A model generated the notes under the pieces. It was given only the letters and a program-made list of their open reading frames with translations. It ran no database searches and was not told the origin of the DNA. A DNA stretch of 64,000 bases from contig CANMTD010000003.1 of NCBI GenBank assembly GCA_947500775.1, positions 124,001 to 188,000 on the forward strand, written 5' to 3'. The stretch comes from an uncultured Paracoccaceae bacterium. Its GTDB lineage: Bacteria > Pseudomonadota > Alphaproteobacteria > Rhodobacterales > Rhodobacteraceae. The translations under genes were made by a program, and so were the position numbers. Shown here one piece after another: positions 1 to 8,455 of the stretch; position 1 is the first letter of the stretch, and the number at the start of each line of letters is the position of its first letter.

Positions 1-111
1 CAGTTGTCATCTTCGTAAATCCCCCCTATCTTTCGCAGTCGCAGCATAGCAATACGAATTCCGGCCTAAGCCGTGTATTCGTTCGGGTCCGGCCCGCAAC
101 AGGAGTGCCAA

Positions 112-1386
112 ATGAAATACATGGCGACCTACGACTTAGTTGAGAGCATCCGCAACACCAATCAGTGGCTGGGCGCATCCGCTCTTGCACTAGGGTCTTA
201 CCCGATTACCGGTCTGGTTCCCAACCCGTTTTTTCAAATGGTGGCCGCTTGGGGCGAAGTAACCGAACGCAGTTTCGCGCGCATGGTCGCAAAGCCCGAC
301 TGGAACATTCATTCGGTTGTCGGCGAAGACGGGCGCGATCACATCGTATCGGTTGAAACACTGGTCGAACGCCCCTTTGGCGATCTGATTCATTTCAATG
401 TGCACGGCCGTCAGGCCAAACCACGCCGGGTTCTGCTGGTGGCGCCGATGTCCGGCCACTATGCCACCCTGTTGCGGTCCACCGTCGCTAGCCTGCTGCC
501 CGATTGCGAGGTTTTTGTCACCGATTGGCACAACGCCCGCGATATCCCGGTTTCCGCCGGGAAATTCGATATCGAGGATTACACCCTCTATCTTGTTGAT
601 TTCATGCGCCACCTTGGCCCCGACACGAATGTGATCGCCGTGTGCCAACCCGCGCCTCTGGCGCTGGCCGCGACCGCCTATCTGGCGGATGAAGACCCCG
701 AGGCACAGCCGCGCACCCTGACCCTGATCGGCGGGCCGATCGATCCCGACGCCGCCGCGACCGATGTCACCGATTTCGGCAGCCGGGTCACCATGGGCCA
801 GTTGGAACAGTTCGTGATCCAAAGGGTCGGCTTCAAACATGCGGGCGTCGGGCGGCTGGTCTATCCGGGCCTGATGCAATTGTCGTCCTTCGTGTCGATG
901 AATGCGGATCGCCACACCAAAGCCTTTACCGACCAGATCCTGCGCGTCTCGAAGGGCGAGGCCAGCGACCACGACAAACACAACCGGTTCTACGACGAAT
1001 ATCTGGCGGTGATGGACATGGCGGCGGAATTCTATCTGTCCACCGTCGAACGCATCTTCAAAAACCTGGAGGTCGCCCAGAACCGCTTTGTCGTTGCCGG
1101 CAAACAGGTGGATATCGGCAAGATCACCACCGTCGCGGTCAAGACCGTCGAAGGCAGCGAAGACGACATTTCGGCCCCCGGCCAATGTGTGGCCGCGCTT
1201 GATCTTCTGACCGGCCTGCCGGATGCCAAAAAGGCCAACCACCTTGAAGAGGGCGCAGGCCATTATGGCATTTTCGCCGGAAAAAGCTGGCGCAACAACA
1301 TCCGCCCGCTGGTTCTGGATTTCATCGATGCCAACGCCAGCCCCGACAAGACAGACCGCAAGGTGCGCCGTCTGAAATCCGTCTGA
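112..1386 (+). CDS. phaZ: Intracellular poly(3-hydroxybutyrate) depolymerase (PhaZ)
   Basis: The 424-residue protein resembles the intracellular PHB depolymerases that mobilise stored polyhydroxybutyrate granules to hydroxybutyrate. The nucleophile region reads AVCQPAPLAL, with Cys at about residue 178; PhaZ enzymes of the Ralstonia type use a cysteine instead of serine here. The N-terminal half has the family pattern VLLVAPMSGHYATLLR. I chose ATG 112 because AGGAG at 101-105 sits six bases upstream; the frame is open further up to a GTG at 73 without a ribosome binding site. No signal peptide is seen, which fits a cytoplasmic granule enzyme. A PHA synthase gene is often adjacent in this group but would lie outside the window. 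Recognition is by family motifs only. Confidence 0.9.
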   Translation: MKYMATYDLVESIRNTNQWLGASALALGSYPITGLVPNPFFQMVAAWGEVTERSFARMVAKPDWNIHSVVGEDGRDHIVSVETLVERPFGDLIHFNVHGRQAKPRRVLLVAPMSGHYATLLRSTVASLLPDCEVFVTDWHNARDIPVSAGKFDIEDYTLYLVDFMRHLGPDTNVIAVCQPAPLALAATAYLADEDPEAQPRTLTLIGGPIDPDAAATDVTDFGSRVTMGQLEQFVIQRVGFKHAGVGRLVYPGLMQLSSFVSMNADRHTKAFTDQILRVSKGEASDHDKHNRFYDEYLAVMDMAAEFYLSTVERIFKNLEVAQNRFVVAGKQVDIGKITTVAVKTVEGSEDDISAPGQCVAALDLLTGLPDAKKANHLEEGAGHYGIFAGKSWRNNIRPLVLDFIDANASPDKTDRKVRRLKSV

Positions 1387-1387
1387 T

Positions 1388-2098
1388 CTAGGTCAGCCGA
1401 TAGGGCGCGCCCAACCACGATTGCAGCGCGTCCGTCACCGCGTCCGGTTGTTCCAACAAGGGCATATGGCCTGCCCCCTCCAGCACGACCAACGTAGCGT
1501 TCGGGATCAGCTCGGCCATGAATTCGTGCCGCCGCATCGGATAGATCGTGTCATACGCCCCGCACAGGATCAGCGCGGGAATACGGGTCATCCGCAGCAC
1601 CTTTTGCTGGTCCGGACGCCGCTGCATCGCGCGCAGCTGCGCCTGATAGACCTCGGCCCCCAGCCCCCGCACCATATCCAGCATCGTGGCACTGACCGAG
1701 GCGCGCATCGGACCCGGCGCCAGACAGGTCGATGGCACCTCTTCGACGATCATGTCGTCCAGCCGCCCGGCCCGCGCGCCGACGATCCGCAATTCGCGCG
1801 CCGCCGCCTCTTGCGGGGTTTCGGCCAGCGGTGTGGTGTTGATCAGCGCCAGCCGGGTGATCCGTTCGGGCGCCTGTCGCAGCATGTCCATCGCCACGAT
1901 CCCGCCCAGCCCCTGCCCGGCCAATGCGAACCGGGCGGGCGCGTCCTCCAGCGCCTTGCGCGCCATGGCGGCAACCGATCCGCCCGCCGTGACGGGGGAC
2001 AGGATCACGGTCCGGTTATGAGAAAACGCCGTCACCTGCGGGGCAAACACGCGCATGTCGCAGAACATATCCGGCAGCAATACCAGCGGCTCGGTCAT
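1388..2098 (-). CDS. Alpha/beta hydrolase-fold protein lacking the nucleophile serine
   Basis: The 236-residue protein has an alpha/beta-hydrolase outline. The expected acid lies in CGAYDTIYP (about residue 190) and the histidine in EGAGHMPLLEQP near the C-terminus. The nucleophile elbow, normally G-H-S-x-G-G, reads LAGQGLGGIVAMDM, so Gly replaces the serine; I checked this at codon level (GGG). It may therefore be a non-hydrolytic or non-classical member. It converges with phaZ, with only one base between the two stop codons. The substrate is unknown. There is no signal peptide, so it is probably cytoplasmic. Confidence 0.8.
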   Translation of the reverse strand: MTEPLVLLPDMFCDMRVFAPQVTAFSHNRTVILSPVTAGGSVAAMARKALEDAPARFALAGQGLGGIVAMDMLRQAPERITRLALINTTPLAETPQEAAARELRIVGARAGRLDDMIVEEVPSTCLAPGPMRASVSATMLDMVRGLGAEVYQAQLRAMQRRPDQQKVLRMTRIPALILCGAYDTIYPMRRHEFMAELIPNATLVVLEGAGHMPLLEQPDAVTDALQSWLGAPYRLT

Positions 2099-2240
2099 TC
2101 AGAACCTGCCTTTGCAGCCTTGGCCGCCTGCCCGACGCACCATCCAGTGCCCATCCTGTGCCTCTTATCCCGACCGCGGTTCATCCGCCGTTTGCAGGGA
2201 ATCTATCAGGTCGTACACGTCCTGACCACTGGCAGGCTGG

Positions 2241-2284
2241 CAAAATCAGTGGCTCAGGGCTGCGCAAAATCAGCGGCTCAGGGC
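2241..2284. repeat. Near-perfect 24-bp-period tandem duplication
   Basis: Two 20-base copies, CAAAATCAGTGGCTCAGGGC (2241-2260) and CAAAATCAGCGGCTCAGGGC (2265-2284), differ by one base and are spaced exactly 24 bp apart. The second copy spans the stop codon (2278-2280) of the hydrolase gene on the minus strand; the first lies just beyond it. The period is a multiple of three and each copy carries an in-frame TGA. It looks like a recent small tandem duplication that kept the stop. Confidence 0.8.
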
Positions 2285-3264
2285 GCAAGCTTGCCGATCC
2301 AATCGGTAATCGTCTGCACCGCGCTGTCGGTTTGACCGGGGCTGAGAATATCGCCCGCGATAACGTGGTTATAGGGATCATCCTGCGGGCCGGGGAAAAC
2401 CTCTACCACCTGCGCGCCGCCGCCCCACAAGGCCGCGACATCGCGGCTGGTACCCGCGCGGACAACCTGATCCTGATCCGACAGCAAAAACAGCGCCGGA
2501 ACCCGCGTCGTCGCGTAATCCAGCCCCAGCGCGTGGTTGACCAGAGCGGCCATCGGGAACACCGCCTCGGTCGGATAGCTGGTCGTCCAATAGCGCGCGT
2601 GCCCCTCGTTGACCGGCGTGAAACTGCGCGTTTTCCCGGCGATCAGCGGCACCCAATAGCGTGCCAATGGCAGTTCCATCAAAAACGCCGCCGGGTTGTT
2701 CACCCCGAAATTCGGCGACACCATCACCACGCCCTTGACCCGGTCGAACAGCCCCGGATCGGTGGCGGCAACCGCCATCAGCGTGCCCCCGGTCGAGGTC
2801 GCGATGACCACGACCTCCTGCCCGATGCGGCGCCCGATTTCCAGCGCCTCGGCGGCGTCCTCCAGCCAGTCGCCCGCGCGGGGTTCGGCCATGGCATCGC
2901 CGCTGCGTCCGTGCCCGGCCAGGCGCGTGAAAAACAGGTTGGCGCCCAGCGCGGCGGCCACCTTGTCGGGCACTGGCCGGATCTCTTGCGAGGTGGCCGA
3001 AAACCCGTGCACATAGACAATGGACAGCGGCGTGGCGACCCCCGGTGCCCCGGCCCAGACAATCCGCTTTTCAACCCCCGGTGTGATATCGTCATACCGC
3101 GTCTCGGCCGCGGCCAGATAGGCATCAATATCACCTGGCAACCAATTGGGATTAAATGCAATTATCCTATCGACGGGTTCCTTTGGCGCGAACACCCATG
3201 CCAGCCCCGCAAACGCCAGAACGGCAACCATGATCCGAATGGTCCACACCAAAAAAGCGTACAT
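2278..3264 (-). CDS. Membrane-anchored or secreted alpha/beta hydrolase
   Basis: The 328-residue protein starts with a hydrophobic segment (about residues 8-26, IRIMVAVLAFAGLAWVFA), which predicts a signal anchor or uncleaved signal. It then carries an alpha/beta-hydrolase domain with the oxyanion-region motif VYVHGFSATSQE, the nucleophile region VVIATSTGGTLMAVA (Ser probably catalytic), an acid candidate in LLSDQDQVV and His in YNHVIAGD. The overall pattern resembles lysophospholipase/carboxylesterase-like proteins. It ends beside a small tandem repeat and is transcribed directly after the hydrolase at 3266-4024, so the two are very likely co-transcribed. The substrate cannot be read from sequence. 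Confidence 0.85.
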   Translation of the reverse strand: MYAFLVWTIRIMVAVLAFAGLAWVFAPKEPVDRIIAFNPNWLPGDIDAYLAAAETRYDDITPGVEKRIVWAGAPGVATPLSIVYVHGFSATSQEIRPVPDKVAAALGANLFFTRLAGHGRSGDAMAEPRAGDWLEDAAEALEIGRRIGQEVVVIATSTGGTLMAVAATDPGLFDRVKGVVMVSPNFGVNNPAAFLMELPLARYWVPLIAGKTRSFTPVNEGHARYWTTSYPTEAVFPMAALVNHALGLDYATTRVPALFLLSDQDQVVRAGTSRDVAALWGGGAQVVEVFPGPQDDPYNHVIAGDILSPGQTDSAVQTITDWIGKLAP

Positions 3265-3265
3265 T

Positions 3266-4024
3266 CTAGCCCCCGGCTCCGGCCAGAACGGCCTCGATAT
3301 TCCGTGTGATCAGTGTCAGGCACGCGTCGCTGGAAAACCGGTGATCGGCGCCTTTGACAAGGGTCAGATGCAGGTCGTCGCCATCGATATGATCCAGCAG
3401 GCGCAGGGCCACGGATTGATCCACATCGGCGTCGGCGGTGCCCTGCAACAGGCGCACGGGCACCGGCAGGCGCAGGGGTGTGCGCAGCACCAGTTGGTCG
3501 CGCCCGTCTTCGATCAAGCGGCGGGTGATGATATAGGGGCCGTCGTCATAATCCGACGGCAGCGCCACCTGCCCGGTATCGGCCAGTTCCGCCCGCTGCG
3601 CCGGGGTGAACCCGGCCCACATGCTGTCTTCGGTGAAATCGGGGGCTGCGGCGATGCCGACCAGCCCGGCCAGTTTGCCGGGCAGCGCCCGCGCCACCAA
3701 CAGCGATATCCAGCCGCCCATCGACGATCCGACCAGAACCTGGGGCCCGTCGGTCAGTTCGGAAATCGCCGCAACCGCATCCGCCGCCCAATCGCCGATG
3801 CAGCCATCCAGGAAATCGCCCGAGGATTCGCCATGCCCGGAATAATCGAACCGCAAAAAGGCGCGGCCCTGTGCCTGCGCCCAATCTTGCAGATAGACCG
3901 CCTTGGTGCCGCCCATATCCGACCGGAACCCACCCAGAAAGACCACGCCGGGGCCTGCCCCTTGGGTTTTGTGATAAGCGATCCGCCGACCCGAGGCGGT
4001 TTCAAGAAAGTCAGGTTGGCGCAT
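3266..4024 (-). CDS. Alpha/beta hydrolase (serine hydrolase, small esterase type)
   Basis: The 252-residue cytoplasmic protein has a complete serine-hydrolase signature: FDYSGHGESSGDF in the lid-proximal region, the nucleophile elbow VLVGSSMGGWISLLVA (Ser near residue 103), an acid candidate in LLQGTADADVD and His in VKGADHRFS near the C-terminus. It resembles the ABHD10/palmitoyl-thioesterase-like bacterial hydrolases. It is the first gene of a minus-strand pair, with one base between its stop and the start of the hydrolase at 2278-3264. The small Tat-signal gene lies about 70 bp upstream. Together with 1388-2098 it makes three hydrolases in a row beside phaZ. Substrate unknown. Confidence 0.87.
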   Translation of the reverse strand: MRQPDFLETASGRRIAYHKTQGAGPGVVFLGGFRSDMGGTKAVYLQDWAQAQGRAFLRFDYSGHGESSGDFLDGCIGDWAADAVAAISELTDGPQVLVGSSMGGWISLLVARALPGKLAGLVGIAAAPDFTEDSMWAGFTPAQRAELADTGQVALPSDYDDGPYIITRRLIEDGRDQLVLRTPLRLPVPVRLLQGTADADVDQSVALRLLDHIDGDDLHLTLVKGADHRFSSDACLTLITRNIEAVLAGAGG

Positions 4025-4094
4025 CGGTCCTCCGCATCTGTTGTGGCGAAGATTAGCGATTGCCGGGCTGCCTGCAAACGGGAAACGGCAAACG

Positions 4095-4262
4095 TTACGG
4101 AACCAGCCGTTCGACCGCGCGCATCATGCCCAGCGATTTGTCATAGACCAGCGTCAGAATACGCCGCCCGCCGGTGCGTGCCACCAGTGGCGGCAACGCA
4201 CGCGCGGCCCCCGATGCGGCGGCCAGCGCCAGAAATCCACGTCTGTTCAACCCTTTACCCAT
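4095..4262 (-). CDS. Small Tat-signal protein (55 residues)
   Basis: This short frame starts at ATG (4260-4262) and ends at TAA (4095-4097). Its N-terminus, MGKGLNRRGFLALAAASGAA, is a textbook twin-arginine signal: RR followed by G-F-L and a hydrophobic stretch ending in small residues. Only about 30 residues remain after the likely signal (from around RALPPL), ending DKSLGMMRAVERLVP. The product may be a tiny periplasmic protein or an accessory peptide. It is divergent from the aminotransferase gene starting at 4363. The Tat motif and high-GC codon pattern support a real gene. I recognise no function. Confidence 0.6.
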   Translation of the reverse strand: MGKGLNRRGFLALAAASGAARALPPLVARTGGRRILTLVYDKSLGMMRAVERLVP

Positions 4263-4362
4263 GTCACACCCTTAGTTGCGAGTCATTCTCAATATGGGAG
4301 TGGACGGACCCGATTTCAACCACCCCTTGCCGCTGGTCGTGTTTGCCGCTTTTATCCGCGCC

Positions 4363-5469
4363 ATGACAGGACCCCGTTTGACCGCCCTCACCCGCAGCCT
4401 GCCCTCTTCGGTGCCCTTCGTCGGACCCGAGACGCAGGAACGCACCCGTGGCCGCCCCTTTGCCGCGCGGCTGGGCGCGAATGAGAACATCTTTGGCCCC
4501 TCGCCCATGGCGATTGCCGCCATGGCACAGGCCGCGGGCGACAGCTGGGCCTATGGCGACCCCGAAAGCCATGATCTGCGCGCCGCCCTGGCCGCCCATC
4601 TGGGGGTCGGCATGGACAATATCGTGGTCGGCGAAGGCATCGACGGGCTGTTGGGATATCTGGTGCGGCTGCTGGTCGAACCGGGCGATGCGGTGGTCAC
4701 CTCGGACGGGGCCTATCCGACGTTCAACTATCATGTCGCGGGATTCGGGGGCGTGCTGCACAAGGTCCCCTATGCCGATGATCGCGAAGACCCCGAGGCG
4801 CTGATCGCCAAAGCCGCCCCGGTGGACGCCAAGCTGATCTATATCGCCAACCCCGACAATCCGATGGGCACATGGCACAGCGCCGCGCGGATACAGGCGA
4901 TGATCGACGCGGTGCCCGATGGCGCGCTGTTGATACTGGACGAAGCTTACGGCGAATTCGCGCCCCGGGGCACCATGCCCCCCCTGGATGTCAGCGATCC
5001 GCGCGTGATCCGGATGCGCACCTTTTCCAAGGCTTACGGGCTGGCGGGCGCGCGGGTCGGCTATGCCATCGGTCATGCGCCGATGATCAAGGCCTTCGAC
5101 AAGATCCGCAATCATTTCGGCATGGCCCGCAGCTCGCAACTGGGGGCGCTGGCGGCGCTGCAGGATACCGATTGGCTGGCCGAGGTGCAGGCCCGCGTGG
5201 CGGCGGCACGGCGCAGGTTGGCCGCCATCGCCGCAGACAACGGGCTAAGCAGCCTGCCGTCGGCCACCAATTTCGTGGCCATCGACTGTCAGGGCGACGC
5301 AGAGTTCGCCAAACGGGTGCTGGACGGGCTGATCGCGCGCGATATCTTTGTACGGATGCCATTCGTCGCGCCACAGAACCGGTGCATCCGGGTGTCCTGC
5401 GGGCCGGATCAGGCGCTGGACCGGTTCGCGGCCGCCCTGCCCGGCGCGCTGTCGGATGCGCGCGGCTGA
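4363..5469 (+). CDS. Histidinol-phosphate aminotransferase-like PLP enzyme
   Basis: The 368-residue enzyme belongs to fold-type I class I/II aminotransferases, closest in pattern to histidinol-phosphate aminotransferase. Visible motifs are RLGANENIFGPSP near residue 37, DGAYPTFNYH for cofactor stacking, IANPDNPMGT (the conserved Asn), ILDEAYGEF (the Asp contacting the pyridine nitrogen) and TFSKAYGLAGARVGY with the Schiff-base Lys at about 223. The frame is open upstream to 4276, but that extension would overlap the divergent promoter area, so I took ATG 4363. No other his genes are nearby. It could therefore be a secondary HisC paralogue or act on another aromatic/imidazole substrate. Confidence 0.82.
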   Translation: MTGPRLTALTRSLPSSVPFVGPETQERTRGRPFAARLGANENIFGPSPMAIAAMAQAAGDSWAYGDPESHDLRAALAAHLGVGMDNIVVGEGIDGLLGYLVRLLVEPGDAVVTSDGAYPTFNYHVAGFGGVLHKVPYADDREDPEALIAKAAPVDAKLIYIANPDNPMGTWHSAARIQAMIDAVPDGALLILDEAYGEFAPRGTMPPLDVSDPRVIRMRTFSKAYGLAGARVGYAIGHAPMIKAFDKIRNHFGMARSSQLGALAALQDTDWLAEVQARVAAARRRLAAIAADNGLSSLPSATNFVAIDCQGDAEFAKRVLDGLIARDIFVRMPFVAPQNRCIRVSCGPDQALDRFAAALPGALSDARG

Positions 5470-5753
5470 CGGTCGCGCAGGTCGATATCACAGGCGCAAC
5501 CGGGGCATCGCGCGACCTTTCCATGTCGCGCCTTGTTCAGATTTCTGACGGCTCAACATTTCCGGCCGCGCAATCGATACTTGATTGGCAGGTAAAACCG
5601 CAGCAATTTACGTGAATAATTGCCTGATTTTGACAGTGTTTCTTAAAGATTCACAAACCTGCGATATTGAAGGCCCCGGGTGTCAGTCGAAATCGAAATT
5701 CAATACCGGTCGCGATATTCAAGCGACCAAACACATAGAGAATAGGAGATCCC

Positions 5754-6809
5754 ATGGGTGCGTCCGCCAATGCCATCTTCGGAGTAGTGTTTCTTCTTCT
5801 GGCGCTGTTTCTGACGTTCTTGATGTACTATCTCTGGGGCTTCGAGTTCGACAAGAAAAAACAGGTAAGCTCGGCCCCCAAACCCCTGATGACCCTGCAC
5901 CGGGTGCTGGGCTATGTCTTTGTCGCCATCTATGTCTTCTTGATGTGGGACATGGTGCCCCGCCTTTGGTCCTATCAGATTGAATTGCCCGCGCGCACAG
6001 TGGTCCACCTGACGCTGGGCATGGGGGTGGGCGCGATCCTGATCATCAAGATCGTGGTCGTCCGTTTCTTCAAACACATGGAATCGACGCTTGCGCCCCT
6101 GCTGGGAACATTGCTGTTGATCTGCACATTGCTGCTGACCGGGCTGGCCCTGCCCTATGCCGCGCGCGAGGCTTATCTGCGGGCAACGGCGCAGGACGGC
6201 GGCGGCATTTCGCAGGAAAGGATCGACCGGGTCACGACCTTCCTGCCGCTTATCGGCTTCACGGATGAGGCCGGATTGCTTCACCTTGCCTCATCGGCGG
6301 GCCTTGCAGAGGGGCGCGAAGTGCTGACCCGGAAATGCACCCAGTGCCACGATCTGAGAACGATACTGGTCAAGCCCAGAACACCCGAAGCCTGGCACAA
6401 CACCGTCAAGCGGATGGCCACACGGTCGACAACGCTGAACCCCATCGACGAAAGCGAACAATGGAGCGTCACCGCCTATCTTGTCGCCATATCGCCGACC
6501 CTGCGCGAAGGTGTCAGCGACAAACGCGCCGAAACCGAAGAGGCATCGGCAAGCCGGAACGCGGCCAGACAATCCGCCATAGCGCCGCCGCAGAATTACG
6601 ACGCGGCGGCGGCCGAAGCCCTGTTCAACACCAAATGCGCCCAGTGCCATGCCGCCCGTCTGATCGAAGATGCCACGCTGAAAAACCCCGACGATGCCGT
6701 CGCCTTGGTGACCCGGATGGTCACAAACGGTCTGACCGCGGATGACGCGGAGCTGAGCCAGATCATGGCCTATCTTGCCGACCGCTTTATCGACACCAAA
6801 AGCCCCTAG
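5754..6809 (+). CDS. Membrane-anchored di-haem cytochrome c
   Basis: The 351-residue protein has four predicted membrane segments (about residues 7-29, 50-68, 83-104 and 113-135) followed by a soluble region with two haem c sites, CTQCH (195-199) and CAQCH (295-299). A Met suitable as sixth ligand follows each (about 221 and 322). The two c domains look like repeats, each ending in an (M/V)AYL stretch. His49, His85 and His108 lie in or near the membrane part and could bind haem b, but this is inference. AGGAG at 5745-5749 precedes the ATG. It is probably an inner-membrane electron carrier with the haem c domains in the periplasm. No oxidase or dehydrogenase partner is adjacent. Confidence 0.85.
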   Translation: MGASANAIFGVVFLLLALFLTFLMYYLWGFEFDKKKQVSSAPKPLMTLHRVLGYVFVAIYVFLMWDMVPRLWSYQIELPARTVVHLTLGMGVGAILIIKIVVVRFFKHMESTLAPLLGTLLLICTLLLTGLALPYAAREAYLRATAQDGGGISQERIDRVTTFLPLIGFTDEAGLLHLASSAGLAEGREVLTRKCTQCHDLRTILVKPRTPEAWHNTVKRMATRSTTLNPIDESEQWSVTAYLVAISPTLREGVSDKRAETEEASASRNAARQSAIAPPQNYDAAAAEALFNTKCAQCHAARLIEDATLKNPDDAVALVTRMVTNGLTADDAELSQIMAYLADRFIDTKSP

Positions 6810-6953
6810 CCGGGTCGCGCTGTGACCTGACGCGGCCGGGACCCCTGAAGCTGTGCATCACTCGGCACAGGGCCGATGGCTGTTCACGTCATTATCACTG
6901 GCGCAACCCGGCCAGCGCGCTACTGTTCATATACTGTCGTCAAGGGGTCCGAC

Positions 6954-7136
6954 ATGCCGCAGGGGCCGATCAAACCTGTTGAAAACTACACCAACCCGTT
7001 TCTGGTGATGGCCTTTATCAACCTGTTATCCGCGATGGTCGTCCTGTGGGGGCTGTACGGCTATGGCGCCGCGCTGGCGCTGGCCTTGGGCGTTTATCTG
7101 CTGATCGGAATATTGGAACGGCGGCGGCACAGCTAG
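6954..7136 (+). CDS. Small two-helix membrane protein (60 residues)
   Basis: This 60-residue protein begins MPQGPIKPVENYTNPFLVMA and has two hydrophobic helices (about residues 16-34 and 36-54), ending in a basic ERRRHS tail. AAGGGG is nine to ten bases upstream of ATG 6954. Its last four bases overlap the stop of the convergent aminotransferase gene. The topology suggests a small inner-membrane protein with a positively charged cytoplasmic end. No family is recognised. Confidence 0.7.
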   Translation: MPQGPIKPVENYTNPFLVMAFINLLSAMVVLWGLYGYGAALALALGVYLLIGILERRRHS

Positions 7137-8332
7137 GCCTGTGCCACCACTTTCGCGGCGGCGGCCAGCGCGCCGGTGCCATGCGGGATGTTCAGGGCGA
7201 CCAACCCCGCCTCGATCGTGCCCAGCATCCCCAGCACCATATGCGCATTCACATGCCCCATATGACCGATCCGGAAAAACCCGTGCCATGCCGGATCGCC
7301 CGACGGAGCCATGCCCAGACCGATGCCCAGCGTGACGCCCACGTTTTCGCTGACCCAGTCGCGCAGGGCCGTGGCGTTTGGCGCCTGCAGCCGCAGGGCC
7401 GTCACCGCATGGCTGCGCACCGCACGGTCGGCCACGTTCAGTTCCAGCGGCCCGCCGTCGCCCCAGACCTCCAGCGCCGCCCAGATCGCTTCGGCCAGAC
7501 GGGCGTGACGGGCCCAGACACCCTCGATCCCCTCTTCCTTGACGATCATGTCCAGCGCCGTGCGCAACCCGAACAGGTGGTGCGTCGGCGCGGTGCCGCC
7601 GAAATACTGATAGAATTCCTGCGGATGCGCGCGCGGCGCCCAATCCCAATAATTGCTGACCAGATCGGACTGCGCCTGCACGGCCTCGGCCTTGTCGTTG
7701 AAGAAGACAAAGCCCAGCCCCGGCGGGGTCATCAGCCCCTTCTGGCTGCCGGTGACCATGACATCGACGCCCCAGGCGTCCATCTCGAACCGGTCGCAGC
7801 CCAGCGAGGCGATGCAATCCACCATGTAAAGCGCAGGATGCCCGGTGGCATCGATCGCGGCCCGGATGCCTGCGACATCGTTGCGCACCCCGGTCGAGGT
7901 GTCGACATGCACCGTCAGCACCGCCTTGATCTCATGCCCGCTGTCCGCGCGCAGCCGGTCCTCGACCTGCGCCAGATCCACCGCGCTGCGTTTGCCGAAT
8001 TCCAGAACCTCGACCGCGACCCCCAGCCGTGTCGCGATTTCGCCCCAGCCGTGACCGAACCGGCCGGTCGCCAGCACCAGCACCTTGTCGCCCCGCGCCA
8101 GCGCATTGCTGACCGCCGCTTCCCATGCGCCATGCCCGTTGGCGATATATATCGCAACGTTATGGGCGGTGCGCGCCACGGCCTTCAGATCGGGCACCAT
8201 GCCGTCCACCATATCGACCAGCGGCCCGGAATAGATGTTGGGCGCGGCCTGATGCATCGCCTGCAAAACGCGGTCTGGCATGACCGACGGACCGGGAATG
8301 GCAAGATACGGGCGACCGTGACGAAGCGACAT
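7133..8332 (-). CDS. Class V aminotransferase (serine/alanine-glyoxylate type)
   Basis: The 399-residue PLP enzyme resembles serine-glyoxylate and alanine-glyoxylate aminotransferases, which convert glyoxylate to glycine using serine or alanine as amino donor. Motifs seen are the N-terminal IPGPSVMPDRV, the cofactor-binding ANGHGAWEAA near residue 65, VHVDTSTGV, VDCIASLG and the Lys region VTGSQKGLMTPPGLGF (Lys about 198). I chose ATG 8332 because AAGGAAC lies just upstream; an earlier ATG at 8347 has no such site. It converges with the small membrane protein gene, overlapping by four bases. No glycine-cleavage or serine-cycle genes are in the window, so the exact donor stays open. Confidence 0.85.
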   Translation of the reverse strand: MSLRHGRPYLAIPGPSVMPDRVLQAMHQAAPNIYSGPLVDMVDGMVPDLKAVARTAHNVAIYIANGHGAWEAAVSNALARGDKVLVLATGRFGHGWGEIATRLGVAVEVLEFGKRSAVDLAQVEDRLRADSGHEIKAVLTVHVDTSTGVRNDVAGIRAAIDATGHPALYMVDCIASLGCDRFEMDAWGVDVMVTGSQKGLMTPPGLGFVFFNDKAEAVQAQSDLVSNYWDWAPRAHPQEFYQYFGGTAPTHHLFGLRTALDMIVKEEGIEGVWARHARLAEAIWAALEVWGDGGPLELNVADRAVRSHAVTALRLQAPNATALRDWVSENVGVTLGIGLGMAPSGDPAWHGFFRIGHMGHVNAHMVLGMLGTIEAGLVALNIPHGTGALAAAAKVVAQA

Positions 8333-8455
8333 AACAGTTCCTTTCAATCGGGCACCAAATCGTCCTATCGCCGGTCGCAGATATCGTCAATCGCTTGTCA
8401 GACCACGCGTTTCAGGCTAGACCCCGCTTTTGTTCCGCCCCGGATGCGAGTGTGC

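Noticed and set aside
190-1263. Long open frame on the strand opposite phaZ
   Set aside because: It lies wholly inside the PHB depolymerase gene in the opposite direction. High-GC genes often leave such long empty antisense frames, and the product has no family pattern.
7046-8443. Upstream extension of the phosphatase-like frame across the aminotransferase gene
   Set aside because: The open frame runs back to 7046, but that part is antisense to a well-supported class V aminotransferase. The real start is near 8444-8456.
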